Positions 48,883-58,118 of a stretch of DNA of 64,000 nt are shown here, piece after piece. The translations under genes and the position numbers were made by a program. The stretch spans positions 496,001 to 560,000 of the forward strand of contig CAVZZN010000016.1 in assembly GCA_963779805.1 (NCBI GenBank), given 5' to 3'. Below the pieces are notes generated by a model. That model was not told the DNA's origin. It made no database searches and was given only the letters and a program-made list of their open reading frames with translations. This DNA is from CAIWHR01 sp963779805 (GTDB lineage Bacteria > Pseudomonadota > Gammaproteobacteria > Burkholderiales > Casimicrobiaceae). Position 1 is the first letter of the stretch. Every line of letters starts with the position of its first letter.

Positions 48883-50841
48883 TCACTTCTTGTCTTTGAC
48901 TTCCGTGTACTCGGCGTCGACGACCTTCTCGTCGCCCGCGCCGCCGCCACCACCAGCACCCGGACCGCCGGCACCCGCACCGCCGCCACCGCCCTGCCCG
49001 CCCGCCGCGCCTTGCGCCTGGGCGTACATGATCTCGCCCAGCTTCTGCGCGGCGGTCGACAGCGCGGTGACCTTGGCATCGAGGGCGTCCTTGGCCGCGT
49101 CCTTCTGCTTCAGCAATTCTTCGGCATCCTTCAGCGCCGCTTCGATCTTGTCCTTCTCGTCGCCGCCGATCTTGTCGCCGTACTCGGTGAGCGACTTGCG
49201 CACGCTGTGCACCAGCGTATCGAGCTGGTTGCGCGACTGCACGATCTCGAGCTGACGCTTGTCTTCGTCGGCATGCGATTCGGCGTCCTTCACCATGCGC
49301 TGGATCTCGTCCTCGGAGAGCCCGGAGCTCGCCTTGATCGTGATCTTGTTCTCCTTGCCGGTCGCCTTGTCCTTGGCCGACACGTGCAGGATGCCGTTGG
49401 CGTCGATGTCGAACGTCACCTCGATCTGCGGCATGCCGCGCGGCGACGGCGGGATGCCTTCGAGGTTGAACTGCCCGAGGCTCTTGTTGCCCGAGGCGAC
49501 GTCGCGCTCGCCCTGCAGCACGTGGATCGTCACCGCGGACTGATTGTCGTCGGCGGTCGAGAACACCTGCTGCGCCTTGGTCGGGATCGTCGTGTTCTTC
49601 TGGATGAGCTTGGTCATCACGCCACCGAGCGTCTCGATGCCGAGCGACAGCGGCGTCACGTCGAGCAGCAGCACGTCCTTGACGTCGCCCTTGAGCACGC
49701 CGCCCTGGATCGCGGCACCGACGGCCACGGCTTCGTCCGGATTGACGTCCTTGCGCGGCTCCTTGCCGAAGAACTCCTTCACCTTCTCCTGCACCTTCGG
49801 CATGCGCGTCATGCCGCCGACGAGGATCACGTCGCTGATGTCGGAGAGCTTCACGCCCGCATCCTTCATCGCGATGCGGCACGGCTCGATCGTGCGCTCG
49901 ATCAGCTCTTCCACGAGCGACTCGAACTTCGCGCGCGTGATCTTCATCGTGAGGTGCTTCGGACCGGACTGGTCGGCCGTGATGTACGGCAGGTTGATCT
50001 CGGTCTGTTGCGTCGACGAAAGCTCGATCTTCGCCTTCTCGGCGGATTCCTTGAGACGCTGCAGGGCGAGCACGTCGTTCTTCAGATCGACGCCCGCTTC
50101 CTTCTTGAACTCGGTGACGATGTAGTCGATCACGCGCTGGTCGAAGTCCTCGCCGCCGAGGAACGTGTCGCCATTGGTCGAGAGCACCTCGAACTGGTGC
50201 TCGCCTTCGACCGCCGCGATCTCGATGATCGAGATGTCGAACGTGCCGCCGCCGAGGTCGTACACCGCGATCTTGCGGTCGCCTTCCCTCTTGTCGAGCC
50301 CGAACGCGAGCGCGGCCGCGGTCGGCTCGTTGATGATGCGCTTCACCTCGAGGCCCGCGATGCGGCCGGCGTCCTTGGTCGCCTGGCGCTGCGAGTCGTT
50401 GAAGTACGCGGGCACGGTGATCACGGCTTCGGTGACCGCCTCGCCGAGATAGTCCTCGGCGGTCTTCTTCATCTTGCGCAGGATCTCGGCGGAAACCTGT
50501 GCCGGCGCGATCGCCTTGCCGCGCACCTCGACCCACGCGTCGCCGTTGCTGTGACGCGAGATCTTGTACGGCATCAGGCCGATGTCCTTCTGCACTTCCT
50601 TCTCTTCGAAGCGGCGGCCGATGAGGCGCTTCACCGCGAAGATCGTGTTCTTGGGATTGGTGACCGCCTGGCGCTTGGCCGGCGCCCCCACCAGGATCTC
50701 GCCGTCCTCCTGGTAAGCGACGATCGAGGGCGTGGTGCGCGCGCCCTCCGAGTTCTCGATCACCTTCGGCTGCCCGCCTTCCATGATCGCGACGCAGCTG
50801 TTGGTGGTGCCGAGGTCGATGCCGATGATTTTCGATGCCAT
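48883..50841 (-). CDS. dnaK: Chaperone DnaK (Hsp70)
   Basis: A 652-residue Hsp70 with a CGGAGG ribosome site. All three signatures are intact: IGIDLGTTNSCVAIMEG near residue 5, VYDLGGGTFDISIIEI near 195, and VILVGGMTRMPKVQEKVKEF near 335. The substrate domain has DVTPLSLGIETLGGVMTKLI. The C-terminus has a long Gly/Ala-rich linker before DAEYTEVKDKK. Confidence 0.99.
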   Translation of the reverse strand: MASKIIGIDLGTTNSCVAIMEGGQPKVIENSEGARTTPSIVAYQEDGEILVGAPAKRQAVTNPKNTIFAVKRLIGRRFEEKEVQKDIGLMPYKISRHSNGDAWVEVRGKAIAPAQVSAEILRKMKKTAEDYLGEAVTEAVITVPAYFNDSQRQATKDAGRIAGLEVKRIINEPTAAALAFGLDKREGDRKIAVYDLGGGTFDISIIEIAAVEGEHQFEVLSTNGDTFLGGEDFDQRVIDYIVTEFKKEAGVDLKNDVLALQRLKESAEKAKIELSSTQQTEINLPYITADQSGPKHLTMKITRAKFESLVEELIERTIEPCRIAMKDAGVKLSDISDVILVGGMTRMPKVQEKVKEFFGKEPRKDVNPDEAVAVGAAIQGGVLKGDVKDVLLLDVTPLSLGIETLGGVMTKLIQKNTTIPTKAQQVFSTADDNQSAVTIHVLQGERDVASGNKSLGQFNLEGIPPSPRGMPQIEVTFDIDANGILHVSAKDKATGKENKITIKASSGLSEDEIQRMVKDAESHADEDKRQLEIVQSRNQLDTLVHSVRKSLTEYGDKIGGDEKDKIEAALKDAEELLKQKDAAKDALDAKVTALSTAAQKLGEIMYAQAQGAAGGQGGGGGAGAGGPGAGGGGGAGDEKVVDAEYTEVKDKK

Positions 50842-50883
50842 GTGGGTGGTCCTCCGGAATCAGGATGCTGTTGCCTGAGCCTC

Positions 50884-50911
50884 AGGTGGGGTTTTGGGAT
50901 TGCGAATCAAG
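50884..50911 (-). promoter_or_regulatory. Sigma-32 (heat-shock) promoter candidate for dnaK
   Basis: On the minus strand CTTGATT (50911-50905), a 13-base spacer and CCCCACCT (50891-50884), close to the sigma-32 consensus CTTGAAA / CCCCATnT. It lies between the grpE stop and dnaK and would allow dnaK-dnaJ expression independent of hrcA-hemH-grpE. Confidence 0.55.
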
Positions 50912-50926
50912 CCAATCGGCACCGAT

Positions 50927-51536
50927 TCAGCTCTTGCCTTGCGCCACCACCACGAGCGCCGGGCGCAGCACCCGGTCGGACAGGCGATAGCCTTTCTGCA
51001 TGACCTGCACCACCGTGTTGGCCGGCTGGTCGCTGGGGACCATCGCCATGGCCTGGTGGAAGTGCGGGTCGAATTTCTCGCCCATCGGGTCGATCACCGT
51101 GAGCTGTGACTTCTCGAACGCGGCACTGAGCTGGCGCAGCGTGAGCTCGACCCCTTCGCGCAGCGCCTCCGGGGCTGGCGTTCCGGGCGGCGAGAGACTG
51201 CTCGAGGGCGTCCCGCACGGGGAGCAGGAGCTCGGCGAACTTCTCGATGCCGTACTTGTGCGCCTTGCTCACCTCGGCCTGCGACTGGCGGCGGACGTTC
51301 TCGACGTCGGCGCGCGCACGCAGGTAGGCGTCCTTCATCGCCAGGGCTTCGTCCTCGGCCTTCTTGAGCAGCGCCACGAGGTCGGTCTGCGCCTGGGGAT
51401 CGGCCGCAGCCGGGCCGTTGAAATCGGGGTCCATCTCGGCGGGGCCGACCGGGATCGGATTGGTCGATTCGTGCGGCTGCGACGGATTGCCGGAGCCCTG
51501 CGCGGCGCCGCCTTTGAAAGCGTCTGCGTTGGTCAT
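50927..51536 (-). CDS. grpE: Nucleotide exchange factor GrpE (one probable indel)
   Basis: About 202 residues after repair. ATG 51536. An acidic/Pro-rich N-terminus is followed by the coiled-coil segment AYLRARADVENVRRQSQAEV and KYGIEKFAELLLPVRDALEQ. Near 51180-51195 an extra base, best explained as one C too many in CCC, shifts the frame. Removal continues as TPAPEALREGVELTLRQ, then MGEKFDPHFHQAMAMV and GYRLSDRVLRPALVVVAQG to the stop at 50927. It releases ADP from DnaK. Confidence 0.9.
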
Positions 51537-51643
51537 GGATGGTGAGTGGGATTCGGAGCAAAACGGCACGGAAGCCCGCGTTCGGGCCGGTCGAATGGAC
51601 AATGGGGATGCTTCCGGGAACTTTCAACGCCCCGCCCCGTCAC

Positions 51644-51671
51644 GTCTGACCCTGGGTCAGACCCCGGGGTC
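51644..51671. repeat. GACCC-type palindromes between hemH and grpE
   Basis: A 19-base perfect palindrome GTCTGACCC-T-GGGTCAGAC overlaps a 12-base palindrome GACCCCGGGGTC. A degenerate third unit follows to about 51690. It lies inside the heat-shock operon between two co-oriented genes. Confidence 0.9.
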
Positions 51672-51692
51672 CGTCCCGGGTCGACCTTGGGC

Positions 51693-52824
51693 TCAGCGGG
51701 CGGCGCCGAGCGCCTTCGCCCGCATCTGCGTCAGCTCGCGGTCGGCCGCCGCGGGCGGGGCAGCCAGCCAGCCCTGCAGATTGCGCCAGACGAGGTCCGT
51801 CAGCGCCTCGATCCAGCGCGGGTGCTCGTTGAGGCAGGGAAGCGCGTGGTACTCCTGGCCGCCCGCCTTGACGAAGGTGTCGCGCACCTCCATCCCGATC
51901 TCCTCGAGCGTTTCGAGGCAGTCGCTCACGAAGCCGGGACAGACGACGTCGACGCGCCGCATGCGCTCCTTCCCCAGCGCCTCGGCCGTGACGACCGTGT
52001 ACGGCTGCAGCCATTCGGCCCGGCCGAAGCGCGACTGGAAGGTGACGACGTACTGCTTCGGCGTCGAGGCCCAGTTCGGCCGCCAGCAGGCGGGCGGTCT
52101 TCTGGCACTGGCAATAGTACGGATCGCCGAGATCGAGCGTGCGCCGCGGCACGCCGTGGAAGCTCATCACGAGCTTGTCGGGGCGGCCATGTCGCACCCA
52201 GTACTCGTTGATGCCGGCGGCGAGCGCCCGGATGTAGCCGGCGTCGTCGTGGAAGGCGTCGATCGCGCGCAGCGCCGGCATGCGCCGCATGCGCATCGCC
52301 TGGGCGTAGACCGCATCGAGCGCGGTGGCGGTCGCGCTGGCGGCATACTGCGGATACAGCGGCACGACCAGGATGCGATCGCAGCCCGCGTCCTTCAGCC
52401 GGCCCATCGCCTTCGCGATGGACGGATTGCCATAGCGCATCCCGATCTCGACCGCCGCGAAGTCGGCGGGCAGCCCTGCGGCCTTCATCCGCTCGCCGAG
52501 GAGACCCGCGACGAGCGAGCGCTGCTTCACGGTGTGGATGAGCAGCGGCGAGCCGTCCTTGGTCCAGATCTTCGCGTACTTCGCCGCCGACTGCTTCGGC
52601 CGCACGCGCAGGATGATCCCGTGCAGGATCGGCAGCCACGCGGCCCGCGGGATCTCCACCACGCGCGGGTCGGCGAGGAATTCGGCGAGATAGCGGCGCA
52701 CGGCGGGCGCGGTGGGCTCGTCCGGCGTGCCGAGATTGACCAGCAGCACGCCGATGCGGCGCGGCGTCGAGTGATCGTGGGCGGGCTCGGGAAGGAAGGC
52801 GGACATGGCGGGGGATGGCATCAT
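51693..52824 (-). CDS. hemH: Ferrochelatase (one probable indel)
   Basis: Inserts iron into protoporphyrin IX. About 376 residues after repair. The start region is IGVLLVNLGTPDEPTAPAVR. It keeps VVPLYPQYAASATATALDAV and the catalytic His in LVMSFHGVPRRTLDLGDPYY. Near 52060 the frame changes from AAELGLDA to PKQYVVTFQSRFGR, and dropping one base gives LGLAPKQYVV, the family pattern. The C-terminal part has RRVDVVCPGFVSDCLETLEE and GQEYHALPCLNE. It lies between hrcA and grpE, an order common in betaproteobacteria. Confidence 0.92.
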
Positions 52825-52838
52825 CGCGCGGCGCCAAC

Positions 52839-52872
52839 CCCGTTACTCGGAGTAATTACTCTGAGTAACGGG
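52839..52872. repeat. TTACTCnGAGTAA-type 34-bp palindrome
   Basis: Arms CCCGTTACTCGGAGTAA and TTACTCTGAGTAACGGG with one mismatch and no loop, nine bases before the hrcA stop. It separates hrcA from hemH. Confidence 0.9.
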
Positions 52873-52880
52873 TCTGGGTT

Positions 52881-53903
52881 TCAGCCGTTGCGCTGGTAGG
52901 TGAGTGCGTTCGACAGCAGCTTCGCCGTGATATCGACGATCGGCACCACGCGCTCGTACGCCATCCGCGTCGGCCCGATCACGCCCAGCGTGCCGATCAC
53001 GTGCCCGTCGCGTTCGTACGACGCGGTCACGACGCTGCACTCGTCGAGCGGCCCCAGCCCCGACTCGCTGCCGATGTAGATCTGCACGCCCGCGGCCTTC
53101 TGCGAGGCATCGAGCAGATGAATGAGCCCGGTCTTCTGCTCGAACAGATCGAAGAGCTGCCGCAGGCGAGTCATGTTCGACGCGAGGTCCTGCGCGTTGA
53201 GCAGGTTGCGCTCGCCGGTCACGACCAGCGCCTCGTTCTCGTGCAGTGCCTGGCCGCCGACCTCCACCGCCGCGGTCATCAGCCCGACGATGTCCTCGCG
53301 CAACGACCGCAGCTCGTCCTGCAGCAGCGAATGGATCGCCTCGAACGGCTGGCCCGCGTAGTGCTGGTTGAAGAAGTTGGTCGCTTCCTGCAGCTGGCTC
53401 TGCGAATACGAGCGGTCCATGTGCAGGATGCGGTTCTGCACGTCGCCGTCGGCCGTCACGATGATGAGCAGCACCCGCCGCTCGGACAGGCGCAGGAATT
53501 CGAGGTGCCGGAAGCCGGCTTCGCGCTTGGGCGTCATCACCACGCCCGCGAAATGCGTGAGCTGCGACAGCAGCTGCCCCGCGGCACTGACGAGCTGCTG
53601 CGGGTGATCGGCGATGAGCCGGTCCTCGAGCTGATGGATCTGCACGTCGTCGAGCGACTGCACCACCATCAGGCTGTCGACGAAGAAGCGATAGCCCTTG
53701 GCCGTCGGCACGCGCCCGGCGGAGGTGTGCGGGCTCGTGATGAAGCCCATCTCCTCGAGGTCCGCCATCACGTTGCGCACCGTGGCCGGCGAGAGGTCGA
53801 GCCCCGACTGGCGCGACAGCACCCGCGAGCCGACGGGCTGGCCGTCCTCGATGTAGCGCTCGATGAGCGTCTTCAGCAGGTGTTGGGCACGCGAGTCGAG
53901 CAT
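52881..53903 (-). CDS. hrcA: Heat-inducible transcription repressor HrcA
   Basis: A 340-residue repressor of CIRCE-controlled genes. N-terminal winged helix 1-75 (HLLKTLIERYIEDGQPVGSR, LSPATVRNVMADLEEMGF) and the family motif SPHTSAGRVPTAKGYRFFVD. A GAF-like and dimerisation domain follows (FNQHYAGQPFEAIH, VTASYERDGHVIGTLGVIGP). No CIRCE element (TTAGCACTC and its complement) is visible upstream or elsewhere in the window. It is divergent from nadK. Confidence 0.97.
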   Translation of the reverse strand: MLDSRAQHLLKTLIERYIEDGQPVGSRVLSRQSGLDLSPATVRNVMADLEEMGFITSPHTSAGRVPTAKGYRFFVDSLMVVQSLDDVQIHQLEDRLIADHPQQLVSAAGQLLSQLTHFAGVVMTPKREAGFRHLEFLRLSERRVLLIIVTADGDVQNRILHMDRSYSQSQLQEATNFFNQHYAGQPFEAIHSLLQDELRSLREDIVGLMTAAVEVGGQALHENEALVVTGERNLLNAQDLASNMTRLRQLFDLFEQKTGLIHLLDASQKAAGVQIYIGSESGLGPLDECSVVTASYERDGHVIGTLGVIGPTRMAYERVVPIVDITAKLLSNALTYQRNG

Positions 53904-54073
53904 GGATGGATTCTAAGCGACGGAGGCGGCGCGCGGCGATTGCCGCCCCTGGGTCGGGCCGGCGCCTGCTGCGCGCACAACACGGAAGTTGGGGCCGGTA
54001 TCGGCAAGCGCAACGCCGCCTCGACCGTTCGGCCGGTTGGGGAAGGCTCGCGCCGTATGCTTTAATCGGGCCC

Positions 54074-54982
54074 ATGCCCGCTCCCGCCGCGCCGTCCGGC
54101 TTCCATCGGATCGCCCTCATCGGGCGTTACGGCACGCCCAATCTCGTCGAGCCGCTCACGCGCCTGGCCGGTTTCCTCGCCGATCGCGGCCACGAGGTGG
54201 TGATGGAGGCCGAAACCGCGCGCTCGATCGCTCTCGCCGACTACCCCGCCGCGGCGGCCGAGGCGCTCGGCACGCGCGCCGATCTCGCGATCGTGCTGGG
54301 CGGCGACGGCACCCTGCTCTCCATCGCCCGCCAGCTCGCGCCGTTCGACGTGCCGCTGATCGGCGTCAACCTCGGGCGGCTCGGATTTCTCACCGACATT
54401 CCGGTCGGGCACATGGAAGTCACGCTCGACGCCATGCTCGGCGGGCGCTACATCGAGGAGCGGCGCACGCTGCTCGAGGCCAACGTGCAGCACCAGGCCG
54501 GCAACGTGAGCTCCGCCCTCGCGATGAACGAGGTCGTGGTGAGCCGCGGCGGCATGGGCGGCATGATCGATCTCGCGGTCGAGATCGACGGCCGGTTCGT
54601 GTACGCGATGCGCGCCGACGGCCTGATCGTGGCGACGCCGACGGGCTCCACCGCATACGCGCTCTCCGCGCAGGGCCCGATCGTGCAGCCGCAGGTGCCC
54701 GCCGTGCTGCTCGTGCCGGTGGCGCCGCATGCGCTCACCAATCGCCCGATCGCGATCAGCGAGTCGTCGCGCATCAGCGTGACGGTGCTGCGCGGCAAGG
54801 ATGCGGCCGCGCACTGCGATGGCCAGGCGCATTTCCCGCTCGCCGAGGGCGACCGCGTGCTCGTCCAGCGCGGGCGTCATCCCGCGCGCCTGCTGCATCC
54901 CGAAGGCTACGATCACTTCGCCATGCTGCGCGAGAAGCTGCACTGGAGCGAGACACCGGAGCAGGTGCGGCCGGCGTCCTGA
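54074..54982 (+). CDS. nadK: NAD kinase
   Basis: A 302-residue enzyme that phosphorylates NAD to NADP. ATG 54074 is chosen; the frame extends further up without support. Motifs are the diacylglycerol-kinase-like LAIVLGGDGTLLSIARQL, GVNLGRLGFLTDI, ALAMNEVVVSRGG and ATPTGSTAYALSAQGPIV. A -10-like TTTAAT lies just upstream, so the leader may be very short. recN follows 6 bases on. Confidence 0.97.
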   Translation: MPAPAAPSGFHRIALIGRYGTPNLVEPLTRLAGFLADRGHEVVMEAETARSIALADYPAAAAEALGTRADLAIVLGGDGTLLSIARQLAPFDVPLIGVNLGRLGFLTDIPVGHMEVTLDAMLGGRYIEERRTLLEANVQHQAGNVSSALAMNEVVVSRGGMGGMIDLAVEIDGRFVYAMRADGLIVATPTGSTAYALSAQGPIVQPQVPAVLLVPVAPHALTNRPIAISESSRISVTVLRGKDAAAHCDGQAHFPLAEGDRVLVQRGRHPARLLHPEGYDHFAMLREKLHWSETPEQVRPAS

Positions 54983-54988
54983 TCTTCC

Positions 54989-56662
54989 GTGCTACGGCTG
55001 CTCTCCATCCGCAACTTCGTCGTCGTCGAAGCGCTCGAGCTGGAGTTCGACGGCGGGTTTTCCGTGCTGACGGGCGAGACGGGCGCCGGCAAGTCCATCC
55101 TGCTCGACGCGCTCGCGCTGCTGCTCGGCGATCGCTTCGAGCTTCGCCAGCTGAAGCCCGGCGCGGAGCGCGCGGAGCTGTCGGCGTCGTTCGATGCGGG
55201 CGACGCGCCTGCTGCGCTGGCGTGGCTCGAGGACCAGGGCCTGCGCGAGGACGACGATGCCGTGCTGGTGCGCCGCTCGCTCGATGCGCAGGGACGCAGC
55301 CGCGCGTGGATCAACGGCCGTCCGGCGACGCTCGCGCAATTGAACGATCTCGGCGCCGCGCTCGTCGACCTGCACGGCCAGCACGCGCACCAGTCGTTGC
55401 TCGCGGCCGATGCGCAGCGCGCGCTGGTCGACGGGTTCGGCGGGTTCGTGGCGCTCGCGCGCGAGGTGAACGCGGCGTGGCGCGAATGGCGGGCGGCGGT
55501 CGAGGCGCGCGATGCGGCGAGCGCGTCGGCGGCCGCGAGCGCGGCCGAGCGCGAGTCTGTTGCACGCGCGACGCGAGGAGCTTGCGCGCCTGGCCGTTGG
55601 CGCCGACGAGTGGGCCACGTTGAGCCAGGCGCAGACGCGGCTCGCGCATGCGGCGAGCCTGCTGGAGACCGCGAGCGCAGCCGAGGATGCGCTGACCGAA
55701 GGCGACGATGCGATCGCCGCGCGCCTGGGCACGATCGTGTCGCGGCTGCAGGCGGGCGTTGCGCACGATCCGGCGCTCGCGGACATCGTCGCGCTGCTCG
55801 AGCCGGCGTCGATCCAGTTGCGCGAGGCATCGCGCGAGTTGCGCATGTATCGGCAGCGCCTCGATCTCGATCCGGGCGAGCTCGCGCGGGTCGAGGAGCG
55901 GCTCGGCGCGATCCACGACATGGCGCGCAAGCATCGCGTGCGGCCGGAGGCGTTGCCGGAGTTGCTGGCCGATACCGAAGCGCGAATCGCGCTGCTTGCG
56001 GCGGCTGCGGACTTCGACCTGCTCGAGCGCAAGGCCGCGCAGGCGCAGGCGAGCTATCGCGCGTTCGCCGAGCAGCTGTCGGCCAAGCGGCGCGAGGCGG
56101 CGGTGGAGTTGGGGCATCGGGTCACCTCGGCGATGCAGGAGCTCGCGATGGCGGGCGGCCGGCTCGAGATCGCGCTCGTGCCGTGCGATCCGCCGTCGAG
56201 CCATGGCCTGGAGTCGATCGAGTTTCGCGTGGCGAGTCATCCCGAAGCAGCCGCTCGGGCCGCTCGCGCGCGTGGCGTCGGGCGGCGAGCTCTCGCGCAT
56301 TGCGCTCGCCATCCAGGTGGTGACGAGCGAAGTGGCCGACGTGCCGACGCTCGTCTTCGACGAAGTGGACGTGGGCATCGGCGGCACCGTCGCGGCTACC
56401 GTGGGTCGACTCATGCAGGCGCTCGGCGAGCGACGCCAGGTGCTGTGCGTCACCCATCTGCCGCAGGTGGCCGTCGTTTGCCGACGCGCACTTCCAGGTG
56501 GTCAAGCACGGCGACGAGGCGAGCGTGCGCACCGAGGTGACGCCGCTATCGAGCGCCGAGCGCGTGGAGGAAGTGGCCCGCATGCTCGCCGGCAGCGCGA
56601 TCACCGCCAAGACGCGTGCGCATGCGCGGGAGTTGCTGGCGCAACATCGCCGGCAAGGCTGA
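54989..56662 (+). CDS. recN: DNA repair ATPase RecN (three probable indels)
   Basis: SMC-like repair protein, about 556 residues after repair. GTG 54989. Walker A GETGAGKS is at 29-36 and INGRPATLAQLNDLGAALVD at about 110. Frame breaks lie near 55555 (to LLHARREELARLAVG), near 56240 (HPEAAARAARARG to KQPLGPLARVASGGELSR) and near 56475 (QVAVV to ADAHFQVVKHGDEA). Each is repaired by removing one base, in two cases from a CCC or TTT run, and the total is again a multiple of three. The ABC signature SGGELSRIALAIQ and Walker B TLVFDEVDVGIGG are intact. Confidence 0.9.
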
Positions 56663-56705
56663 GCGCGAGCGGCGACGGCGCCCGCGCCGAGTCGCCCAAG
56701 GCGGC

Positions 56706-56837
56706 TCAGCCCTTGACCGCGATCAGCACCTCGAGGGGACCGCTCAACGCGAGCGCGCAGCCGGTGAACAGCGCGGCCTCCGAATGGCCGTTGATCAGGC
56801 TGATCGCGGTCAGCGAAAGCAGCAGGAGCGTGATCAT
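56706..56837 (-). CDS. Possible 43-residue hydrophobic protein
   Basis: ITLLLLSLTAISLINGHSEA then a second hydrophobic stretch ALFTGCALALSGPLEVLIAV, beginning at ATG 56837, 18 bases after the zinc-ribbon gene. No clear ribosome site. Kept because of its spacing and membrane character; may be spurious. Confidence 0.4.
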   Translation of the reverse strand: MITLLLLSLTAISLINGHSEAALFTGCALALSGPLEVLIAVKG

Positions 56838-56854
56838 GCTTCGCGCGCGCTTGC

Positions 56855-57208
56855 TCAGATCGTGATGTTCCGGCGACACAGCAGGCACTTCCAGACCTGA
56901 CCCCCGGCCCAACCCTTCACGAGGGCATGGCGCGTCTCGACGCGACACGTCCGGCACCGGAAGACCTCGACCTGCTCGGGCCCGCTGGGCGTTCCCTGCG
57001 CGCGTTCGACGGCGGCGGCAACCACGTTCGCGCTGCTCGATTCCAGGGCCGTGCTGTCCATCCCCGGGACCGATACGGTGCGCTCGTTGCGCCACACCGA
57101 GCTTTGCGACCCGATGCGTGTGACCAGCGTCCTGACGCGATACGAGTTGCCGTTGACGTGCTTGGCGTCGACCCGGATCTGGTATTCGCTTGTCGTGCGT
57201 ACCTGCAT
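56855..57208 (-). CDS. Small zinc-ribbon protein
   Basis: 117 residues, with AGGGGA upstream of ATG 57208. An N-terminal beta-rich part (TTSEYQIRVDAKHVNGNSYR, VRTLVTRIGSQSSVW) is followed by a linker and a C-terminal zinc ribbon with CRTC and CLLC pairs separated by about 22 residues. It might bind nucleic acid or act as an adaptor. No family recognised. Confidence 0.7.
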   Translation of the reverse strand: MQVRTTSEYQIRVDAKHVNGNSYRVRTLVTRIGSQSSVWRNERTVSVPGMDSTALESSSANVVAAAVERAQGTPSGPEQVEVFRCRTCRVETRHALVKGWAGGQVWKCLLCRRNITI

Positions 57209-57403
57209 GGATGTCCCCTACATGGCCTCGCGGCTTGCGGCGGCATTGAAGCCGTGCAACTTTGACGCCACGCGCGATAAGCGCTTGATGGCATGCGGCC
57301 CCGGGATTCGAAGGCGGCGTCCCTGTCAGTCCTGCCGACAGGGATCTCGTGCACGCGGGCCGAACAGCTTGTGCTGTACGTCAAATGCCGCCCGCCCCTT
57401 GCG

Positions 57404-57430
57404 TTGACACCTGCCGGTAATTGATATTAA
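57404..57430 (+). promoter_or_regulatory. Sigma-70 promoter and possible operator for the tetR gene
   Basis: A perfect TTGACA (57404-57409) with TATTAA 15 bases on (57425-57430). An ATTAAC-TGG-ATTAAC direct repeat runs over the start region (57426-57440). The AT-rich patch is unlike its surroundings, and autorepression is plausible. Confidence 0.55.
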
Positions 57431-57440
57431 CTGGATTAAC

Positions 57441-58118
57441 ATGAATAAGCCGAAGCGCACGTATTCGATGCAGCGCCGGGCCGCGAGCGCGGAGGCGACC
57501 CGGGCGAGCATCCGGGACGCGGCGATCGGCTTGCACGCGGAGCGGCTATGGGACGACTTCACCCTGCAGGAGGTCGCGCAGCGCGCCGGGACGACGGTGC
57601 AGACCGTGCTGCGCGCCTACGGCAGCAAGGACGCGCTCGAGCTGCTCGCGATGGAAGCCTCGGCCGTCCCGCGTCGCAAGGCGTGCCCGCCCGGCGATAC
57701 GGCCGCAGCGGTGCGCGTGCTCTACGATGACTACGAAGCCGTGGGGGATCGCGTCGTCCGGTACCTCGCCGAAGAGCTGCGGCGTCCCGCCTTGGCGTCG
57801 CGGGTCGAGCTCGGGCGCCGCGCGCACCGCGCGTGGGTACGCACCGTGTTTGCCCCCGAGCTCGAAGGCCGGCCGAAACGCGCGGCGCAGGACCTCCTGC
57901 GCGCGCTGGTGGTGGCCACGGACGTGTACGTGTGGAAACTGCTGCGCCGCGACATGCACCTCGACCGCGCTTCCGCCGAGCGGGTGGTCAGGGGCATGAT
58001 CGCCGCAATCGCGCACGGAGGCGCACATGGCGAAGTTCCTGTGGGCGTGCTGGGACGGCGGCGGAAACCTGCCGCCAAGCCTCGGGATCGCGCGCGCCCT
58101 TCTCAGGCGCGGGCATAG
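57441..58118 (+). CDS. TetR-family transcriptional regulator
   Basis: 225 residues. The helix-turn-helix is at about 18-62 (SIRDAAIGLHAERLWDDFTL, QEVAQRAGTTVQTVLRAYGS), followed by an all-helical ligand domain. The last 30 residues overlap the start of the glycosyltransferase gene by 92 bases and look unnatural (RRRKPAAKPRDRARP). A frame error near the end is possible. It probably controls the two downstream enzymes. Confidence 0.85.
   Translation: MNKPKRTYSMQRRAASAEATRASIRDAAIGLHAERLWDDFTLQEVAQRAGTTVQTVLRAYGSKDALELLAMEASAVPRRKACPPGDTAAAVRVLYDDYEAVGDRVVRYLAEELRRPALASRVELGRRAHRAWVRTVFAPELEGRPKRAAQDLLRALVVATDVYVWKLLRRDMHLDRASAERVVRGMIAAIAHGGAHGEVPVGVLGRRRKPAAKPRDRARPSQARA

Noticed and set aside
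49012..51003. Plus-strand frame of 663 codons opposite dnaK
   Set aside because: Antisense of dnaK with His/Arg/Leu bias; no start signal or domain.
53904..54073. CIRCE operator in the hrcA/nadK gap
   Set aside because: No TTAGCACTC or GAGTGCTAA-like arms; only a weak -10-like TAGAAT close to the hrcA start.
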